From positions 310,001-374,000 of the forward strand of contig JAUHZY010000001.1 of assembly GCA_030425825.1 (NCBI GenBank): a DNA stretch of 64,000 nt. The letters run 5' to 3'. How positions within the stretch are numbered: the first letter of the stretch is position 1; every line of letters starts with the position of its first letter. The position numbers were made by a program, and so were the translations under genes. This DNA comes from Alphaproteobacteria bacterium. Lineage in GTDB: Bacteria; Pseudomonadota; Alphaproteobacteria; JAUHZY01. The notes beneath the pieces are model-generated. The model had not been told where the DNA came from. It saw nothing but the letters and a program-made list of their open reading frames with translations, and made no database searches. Positions 59,024 through 64,000 of the stretch are shown piece by piece.

Positions 59024-62000
59024 ATGGTACAAATTGCACGGCCACAATATTTGCTGAACTCGGTGAATAGTGGCTTTAATCCTAAAAATACAGGATCGTT
59101 GCTGACATGGCATTTTAGACAGGATGCACTTAACGGTGAGATTGTTGATTTGATGGGGCAACAGATAAGAACCGTTCAGCCTGGTCGCTGTTATGAATTT
59201 GACGGCGTGGATGATTACGTAACTTGTGGTGATATAGGAAATAGCCTAACAAGCCTTTCCTGTTTTGCTTGGATCAAGACAACGGCCTCGGCAACTGACT
59301 ATGTTCTTTCAAGGTACGAGACACTTAGCAATCAAAGAGCTTTCTTTATCGGCGTTAATGCCACTGGCGTATTGGATGTCTTTCTAAGTGAAGATGGTCA
59401 ATATGCTAACTCAAGCAAGATTTACGAATCAACAACAGTCGTAAATGATGGTGACTGGCATCATGTCGGTTTTACGTGGGGAAGTGGGGTATTAAAGGTC
59501 TTTATTGATGGTTCGGAAGCAGCAGTCACTAAAACCCAAGATGACAGCTTTACAGAAATTCACGATTCCACAAATTCGTTTTTGATCGGGGCAATAAGGA
59601 CTGGGATTGATAACTTTGATGGGTCAATTTATGGCGTTCAGGTGTTTAATAATGCTCTTTCTTCAAGTGAAGTTTCACGGTTGCATGCTGATCTTGGAGA
59701 TTATGATGCCACCTTAATAGGGTTTTGGAAGTGTGATGAGGGCGGGGGATCAATATCATATGATGCTTCTGGCAATGAAAATCACGGAGAAATTAATGAT
59801 GCAACGTTGAGTATGTTTCATGGTACGGATATTGGCATTATTAAGTCTTGGCAAAATGACTTTGGCTATACAAACTACGGGTTTCAATCAGGTGATTATG
59901 CACAAGCATCAACAGGTATCCATTGGAATATTGGTGACACAATACGTATTCAGACATTGTGGCAAGATTATCAAGATTCATCAAATGGTACAGTGATTGG
60001 ATCTGAATCAAATGACAATTACATTTTTGGTCTGGTAAATGACAGCTTCGCTATACGGATGGGAGGATCTTATTATAGTCAATCTACAGGTCTTGATCTA
60101 TCAGATTTAGGAACATTTTATTATGACATTGAGATCACAAGAGATGCATCAAATGATGCGAGTTACAATGTATATATCAGAGATAAGGGTGATTTTAATA
60201 CTGTTCTTGCGTCTTATTCTGTGAGCAATGTCGGGGGGGCATCTTTTGGAACGCTTTCTATGCTTTTCACCAGTATTCAGGCTGGCAGCGCTCAAAGAAA
60301 ACCAAATGGTCGATTTGACTATGTCACGGTAACAAAAAACGAGGCCCCTTACCGCAACTGGACCTATGTAGGTGGTAGCGAGTGGATTGAAAGCGTTGCT
60401 GGCGATAATGCCAGTATTATAATCAGCGACGGGTCGACAGAAAGGTATATACCGCGAGATGAATCAGATACATCGAAAGATGTTCAAGGTCGCGCGCTTC
60501 AACACACGGGGCGTGTGAAGTATAATCTTGACTTAACCAACAGCCATTGCGCCTCCTTTGACGGTGTTGATGATTATATAGATCTTGGTAATCCTAACTC
60601 AATGCAATTCGCAGGCAGCGACTCTTTCACTTTGTCAGGGTGGTGTGACCTAAGCAGTACAACAAACACAAGTTTTGCGATCATGAACTTTGCAGCTGGT
60701 GGTAGCGGTGGGTTCAGGTGGACAGCAGGCGTTCATAGAACCACACAGTTTTGGTTTAGTAATGGCTCACGGACATCTCAATGGCAAACGCCTAATGATG
60801 AAACAGATTACCGTAACCCTATACATTTCACGCTTACCTATGATGGCTCTAGCTCCTCTGGAACTTATGGGGTCGTTAAGATGTATGTTAATGGGGAAGA
60901 GGTAACGGTCAATTCTCCTTCTGGCTCTTTCTACACAGATCACTCATTTAATTATAGTGGAGCAACATTAAAGGTTGCCGACGCAATATCGTCAATAAAC
61001 AGTTTTGAAGGGTCGATCTGGGGTGTTGGAGTGTGGTCAAAAGCTTTAGATTCAAGCGAGATATCTTCTTTGTATAGCGGAGAAATTCCTTCTGAATCTC
61101 TAGAAATGTATTTGCCCTTAGCAGAGGGTGGAGGTTCGGTGGCCTATGACGCTTCTGGCAATCAAAATCATGGTTCAATCACAAATGCGACCTTATCAAG
61201 TTTTTGGGGAGCCACACAGGATGTATATCATTACAACTTAACACAAGGTTTCAGTGCATACTCTGGCTTCGAGCAGGCTGGCGGGTCAAGGATAGATATT
61301 GATTCAGGCTCTATTAATCTAGGGGTCAACAACACCTTCAATATTTGGATGAAGTGGAATCAGAATGAATGTACAATAGTAGGAAATAGCGGTGGTTATA
61401 TATTTTCCCTTCGCCCCTTTGGCCCTTACAGTTTTTACGCTCAAACAGGGTCAGGCGGTCAGGCGGTATTGTTTTCTGACACTTCAATGGAAGATGGCAA
61501 ACTTCACATGGTGACAATGGTCAGAGAGGATGAAGACTTTCACCTTTATATTGACGGTGTTTTTTCTGAGACAATTTCAGAGCCGCTTAATGGTGGTCTT
61601 GACACCTTGATTCAGCATCTTAGCATTACAGGCGTTACGCGAACCTATAATGGCCTTTTAATTGACACCTCATTCTTTGATGTAGCTTTAAGCCCATCAG
61701 AGGTGGCAGAAGCATACAATGGCGGTAAGCTGATGGACATGTCAAGCCACACACAATCAGCTAACTTGATAGCTCAAATGCGCGATAACGGAGATGGGAC
61801 ATATACCGATTTAACTGGAACTTATACGCCAACATATTCTGGAACGCTTTATCCAATGAAAGCACCTAAAGGCTTTTCTTCTTTATGTGTAACGAATCCA
61901 TCTTTTTACGGGCACAATGATGCTGAAACTCAATTTAGGCAACAGGCCGTTGCGCCAGCAGTGAAGTTGGCAGATGACAATCTAACAGCTGATTTCTGGT

Positions 62001-62188
62001 ATAATAGTGGCAGCGCTTATGCGATCAACGAGCTTGGGTATGACGACTTGGAAAACAATCCTGATGATGACAACGGCATATATGTCGATGAGCATGAAAA
62101 TAATAAAAAATATAACCTTTTGACGTTTGACCCTCTCTTGTCAGGTGACGAGGCCGATGATGTTAATGATTTTGTAAATGGGAGCTAG
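59024..62188 (+). CDS. Tail fibre/receptor protein with three LamG-like domains
   Basis: 1054 residues. Concanavalin/LamG-like units at about 55-250, 510-720 and 750-910. The first two open with EFDGVDDYVTCGD and SFDGVDDYIDLGN and end with YDASGNENHGEINDATLS and YDASGNQNHGSITNATLS. All contain SxxEV/EI 'ALSSSEVSRL' segments. These domains bind sugars, so the protein probably recognises host surface polysaccharide. The N-terminus (RPQYLLNSVNSGFNPKN) is the virion anchor. Confidence 0.85.
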   Translation: MVQIARPQYLLNSVNSGFNPKNTGSLLTWHFRQDALNGEIVDLMGQQIRTVQPGRCYEFDGVDDYVTCGDIGNSLTSLSCFAWIKTTASATDYVLSRYETLSNQRAFFIGVNATGVLDVFLSEDGQYANSSKIYESTTVVNDGDWHHVGFTWGSGVLKVFIDGSEAAVTKTQDDSFTEIHDSTNSFLIGAIRTGIDNFDGSIYGVQVFNNALSSSEVSRLHADLGDYDATLIGFWKCDEGGGSISYDASGNENHGEINDATLSMFHGTDIGIIKSWQNDFGYTNYGFQSGDYAQASTGIHWNIGDTIRIQTLWQDYQDSSNGTVIGSESNDNYIFGLVNDSFAIRMGGSYYSQSTGLDLSDLGTFYYDIEITRDASNDASYNVYIRDKGDFNTVLASYSVSNVGGASFGTLSMLFTSIQAGSAQRKPNGRFDYVTVTKNEAPYRNWTYVGGSEWIESVAGDNASIIISDGSTERYIPRDESDTSKDVQGRALQHTGRVKYNLDLTNSHCASFDGVDDYIDLGNPNSMQFAGSDSFTLSGWCDLSSTTNTSFAIMNFAAGGSGGFRWTAGVHRTTQFWFSNGSRTSQWQTPNDETDYRNPIHFTLTYDGSSSSGTYGVVKMYVNGEEVTVNSPSGSFYTDHSFNYSGATLKVADAISSINSFEGSIWGVGVWSKALDSSEISSLYSGEIPSESLEMYLPLAEGGGSVAYDASGNQNHGSITNATLSSFWGATQDVYHYNLTQGFSAYSGFEQAGGSRIDIDSGSINLGVNNTFNIWMKWNQNECTIVGNSGGYIFSLRPFGPYSFYAQTGSGGQAVLFSDTSMEDGKLHMVTMVREDEDFHLYIDGVFSETISEPLNGGLDTLIQHLSITGVTRTYNGLLIDTSFFDVALSPSEVAEAYNGGKLMDMSSHTQSANLIAQMRDNGDGTYTDLTGTYTPTYSGTLYPMKAPKGFSSLCVTNPSFYGHNDAETQFRQQAVAPAVKLADDNLTADFWYNSGSAYAINELGYDDLENNPDDDNGIYVDEHENNKKYNLLTFDPLLSGDEADDVNDFVNGS

Positions 62189-62192
62189 AAAG

Positions 62193-62777
62193 ATGGCTGT
62201 AATCGTAGAGGCAAAAGACCACAAGGAAAATTCAACAGTGCAGTCCTTAGCAAATCAGATAATACCAGACAAGCTTTCGGTTGGTATAACACACCAAGAG
62301 TTTGAAGACTGTTATGCAGCAGGCATTCCTATTGATAATTTTAGGGGCGGCGTGATTGTTGACATTGATTTTCTGGATGAGGAAGTGCCAGAAGGATTTC
62401 CAAGAAGAAGCTATATTGATGAAGAAGATAATGAAGTCATCAAGAAGTGGCGTGAGTACACCCTTTATTACACCAACGAAAAGCGAGATGAGAACGACAA
62501 TATCACCACAGAGGCAACACAAGCTTTGCTTGATATGGATAGGGCTGGATATTGCAGTGCTGGACGGACAAAAGATTTTGACAATGACGAGCTTGTCGCG
62601 TGGTGCGATTATTTCGGGGATGGCCTGGATCTTTCAAGGATTCTCACTTTCTCTGAATTTAAGCACCAAAAGACAACAATGTTCAACCCGTACTATGTGC
62701 CAGAAGAAGAGGCTGGCGTTGACATCAATCAGGACGGCGTTATCAAGTCGTTTTTCAAAAACTTGTTGGGGATATAG
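62193..62777 (+). CDS. Unknown phage protein after the fibre
   Basis: 194 residues from the ATG at 62193 (GGGAG upstream). Acidic, soluble. C-terminus has a DxNxDG-like loop (VDINQDGVIKSFF), an EF-hand-like fragment. It may be a fibre chaperone or minor virion protein. Begins 4 nt after the fibre stop. Confidence 0.7.
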   Translation: MAVIVEAKDHKENSTVQSLANQIIPDKLSVGITHQEFEDCYAAGIPIDNFRGGVIVDIDFLDEEVPEGFPRRSYIDEEDNEVIKKWREYTLYYTNEKRDENDNITTEATQALLDMDRAGYCSAGRTKDFDNDELVAWCDYFGDGLDLSRILTFSEFKHQKTTMFNPYYVPEEEAGVDINQDGVIKSFFKNLLGI

Positions 62778-62789
62778 GGAGGATGAGTA

Positions 62790-63116
62790 GTGGGAATTCA
62801 GGAAGGCGCGCACATATATATAAGCGGACTTTTGGGCGGTTCTTTTGCAGCTGGGGTCATCTGTTCGATTATCGGATACTTAATAAATAGGGCGGTAAGG
62901 GACATGGACCATAAAATTGACACAATGCAAGCCTCTGTAAATAGCTGCAACAAGTCAATTCAGGTTGTATCAAAGGATTTAAATGTGTTTAAGGAGCATG
63001 TGCCGCAAGAGTATTCCACCAAGCGTAATGTGGACCGCTTGGAGGACAAGTTTGAAAAGAACCTAGAGCGCATTAATGACAAGCTCGATCAAATATTAAT
63101 CAAGATGACAGGGTAA
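62790..63116 (+). CDS. Membrane-anchored coiled-coil protein (lysis cassette)
   Basis: 108 residues, GTG start with GGGAGG upstream. One N-terminal membrane helix (GLLGGSFAAGVICSIIGYLI), then a coiled coil to the end, like XhlA-type proteins. Lies just before the endolysin. Could be a holin partner or a signal-anchor component. Confidence 0.65.
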   Translation: MGIQEGAHIYISGLLGGSFAAGVICSIIGYLINRAVRDMDHKIDTMQASVNSCNKSIQVVSKDLNVFKEHVPQEYSTKRNVDRLEDKFEKNLERINDKLDQILIKMTG

Positions 63117-63120
63117 AATC

Positions 63121-63525
63121 ATGAAAAAAATAGAATATGAACACTGGGGCCTTGTTCCAGTGAACCGTTGGCGCTGGAAATATTTCACCCCCAAAGAGCT
63201 GGCTTCCAAGGGCAATGGCAGCATCAAAATATTAGAGCATGCGCTTGATAAGCTCGAGCGAGTTCGTGAACAACTGGGAAGGCCGCTCGTCATTAATTCG
63301 GCATACCGTGATCCTGAATATAACGCTCGAATAGGGGGCGCGCGGATGAGTCGACACAAGGTTGGTGATGCATTTGATATCTCGCTGAAGGGACAAGATC
63401 GTCATAAGCTTCATCGTCTCTGCAAAGACGCTGGATTCACGGGGTTTGGCTTGTATAAAACATTTTTACACGTGGATTGCGGTCCACGAAGGCAATGGGG
63501 CAAATGGTCCCAGGAAGCCCAATAA
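63121..63525 (+). CDS. M15-family peptidase endolysin
   Basis: 134 residues. Zinc and catalytic residues: His79 and Asp86 in SRHKVGDAFDIS, and His117 in FLHVDCG, with NSAYRDPEYNARIG before. The D-Ala-D-Ala carboxypeptidase/endopeptidase fold (Peptidase_M15_3) cleaves peptidoglycan cross-links. No signal peptide, so release needs the holin. Confidence 0.9.
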   Translation: MKKIEYEHWGLVPVNRWRWKYFTPKELASKGNGSIKILEHALDKLERVREQLGRPLVINSAYRDPEYNARIGGARMSRHKVGDAFDISLKGQDRHKLHRLCKDAGFTGFGLYKTFLHVDCGPRRQWGKWSQEAQ

Positions 63526-63552
63526 GGGCATTAACTCAAAGGAGAAATAATC

Positions 63553-63744
63553 ATGACATATCTTATCAACATTTTTAAATGGATTGGCGCACGCTTGAAA
63601 GAGCCATCTACACACGCCGCCCTTTTGCCTATTTTCGGCACAGTTGGCTACACGGCAACAGATGTTCAGCTTCAAGCCCTTGGTGGCGCATTCGCTGCTT
63701 TATCTGCCGTTTTGGCTGTTTTCTTGCCAGAGGGCAAAAAATAA
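63553..63744 (+). CDS. Holin-like protein
   Basis: 63 residues with one or two hydrophobic helices (HAALLPIFGTVGYTATDV; LQALGGAFAALSAVLAVFL) and a charged C-terminus (PEGKK). Follows the endolysin, AAGGAGA upstream. Its stop overlaps the next ATG (TAATG). Confidence 0.75.
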   Translation: MTYLINIFKWIGARLKEPSTHAALLPIFGTVGYTATDVQLQALGGAFAALSAVLAVFLPEGKK

Positions 63745-63959
63745 TGCTGGCTTTGGTTTCAACTGCTTTCGGGTTTTTAAAAGGTCTCCTGGATTTGTTT
63801 CGCAAGTCCAGGGATCAGAAAATTATTGAGAAGGCTCACGATTATGAAAGATTAAAAAAACATGCAGAACGCCTTGAACAGACTATTTCTATTATGCACT
63901 CTACTGATGGTGATGATTATCAACGCAGGGTGTACGCAGAAGATTTTGATGAATCGTGA
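63744..63959 (+). CDS. i-spanin-like protein
   Basis: 71 residues from the ATG at 63744, which overlaps the holin stop. Weakly hydrophobic N-terminus (MLALVSTAFGFLKGLLDLF), then a charged coiled coil (HDYERLKKHAERLEQTI). The arrangement resembles inner-membrane spanins (Rz). An out-of-frame lipoprotein gene begins within it. Confidence 0.6.
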   Translation: MLALVSTAFGFLKGLLDLFRKSRDQKIIEKAHDYERLKKHAERLEQTISIMHSTDGDDYQRRVYAEDFDES

Positions 63960-64000
63960 GATTTTGATGAATTCTGATTGTTTATCATATGGGCGCATAA
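63862..64000 (+). CDS. o-spanin lipoprotein (Rz1-like), cut by window edge
   Basis: At least 46 codons with no stop before the window end, in the +1 frame relative to the i-spanin gene. Residues MQNALNRLFLLCTLLMVMII are a basic-then-hydrophobic signal peptide, and INAGC is a lipobox with Cys24. Embedded Rz1-in-Rz arrangement is classical for spanins. The message lacks its own clear Shine-Dalgarno. Confidence 0.65.
   Translation, partial: MQNALNRLFLLCTLLMVMIINAGCTQKILMNREILMNSDCLSYGRI

Larger units (their letters stand above)
30012..64000. mobile_element. Temperate prophage, left part, probably podovirus-like
   Basis: Runs from the tRNA-Pro attachment site past the window end (at least 34 kb). 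It contains integrase, excisionase, a recombination module, a CI/Cro-type switch, replication genes, terminase, portal, scaffold, SU10/DUF5309-type capsid, adaptor, short-tail and ejection proteins, a fibre and a lysis cassette. All genes are intact, so the element may be functional. No tape measure, sheath or baseplate gene is seen, which favours a short-tailed virion. Confidence 0.92.

Overview
The window is chromosomal DNA of an AT-rich alphaproteobacterium (1 to about 30,010) joined to the left part of an integrated temperate phage (about 30,012 to the window end). The class call rests on the order rpsB-tsf-pyrH-frr-uppS-cdsA, the adjacent sdhE-mfd pair, an elongator tRNA-Met of alphaproteobacterial type, rpoH, and promoters of TTGNNN-17-TATANN type. 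I cannot place the host below class level.

Host part. The 5' end of rpoH (minus strand) and an internally duplicated unknown protein come first. They are followed by the translation, nucleotide and envelope cluster rpsB-tsf-pyrH-frr-uppS. That cluster is interrupted before cdsA by a phosphorelay block: an Hpt protein, a response regulator, a membrane hybrid histidine kinase and a single-domain receiver. After cdsA there are two tandem giant proteins of one unknown family (11,711-15,539), mnmA, a small unknown gene, tRNA-Met(CAT), and two more large unknown proteins on the minus strand (17,403-20,713). Then come a secreted EF-hand protein, sdhE, a two-pore-helix ion channel, mfd, a cytoplasmic GAF hybrid histidine kinase, two lipoproteins and an acidic EF-hand protein.

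Junction. Three copies of the 3' end of a tRNA-Pro gene lie in tandem at 29,787-30,060. The last copy extends into the anticodon arm, next to a tyrosine recombinase, and is the left attachment site. The rebuilt tRNA-Pro should lie beyond the right end of the window.

Prophage part. The leftward early operon (from a promoter at 36,843-36,871) carries micro-ORFs, Gp157, a RecA-like annealing ATPase, SSB, an unknown recombination-module protein, an ASCH protein, YopX, an excisionase and the integrase. Its genes are often translationally coupled by ATGA or TGATG overlaps. The immunity region holds an S24 repressor, a divergent Cro-like gene, a secreted cargo protein and six copies of TGGCTAAA that overlap both early promoters. 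The rightward early genes encode a CII-position regulator, a VRR-NUC nuclease, a replication initiator with iterons inside its gene, a possible helicase loader and an HTH protein in the position of a late regulator. A short promoter-hairpin-terminator unit (41,575-41,723) then precedes the late genes, as lambda pR'/tR' does.

The late genes run TerS, TerL, portal, scaffold, an SU10/DUF5309-type capsid protein, a terminator, an adaptor, fibre-like and glycine-rich proteins, a tail tube/nozzle candidate, three internal or ejection proteins, and a LamG-repeat fibre. A lysis cassette follows: membrane coiled-coil protein, M15 peptidase, holin-like protein, i-spanin-like protein and an embedded out-of-frame o-spanin lipoprotein. 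No sheath, tape measure or long tail tube gene is seen, so the virion is most likely short-tailed (podovirus). A minus-strand membrane-protein gene with its own consensus promoter sits between late genes and looks like a lysogenically expressed cargo gene.
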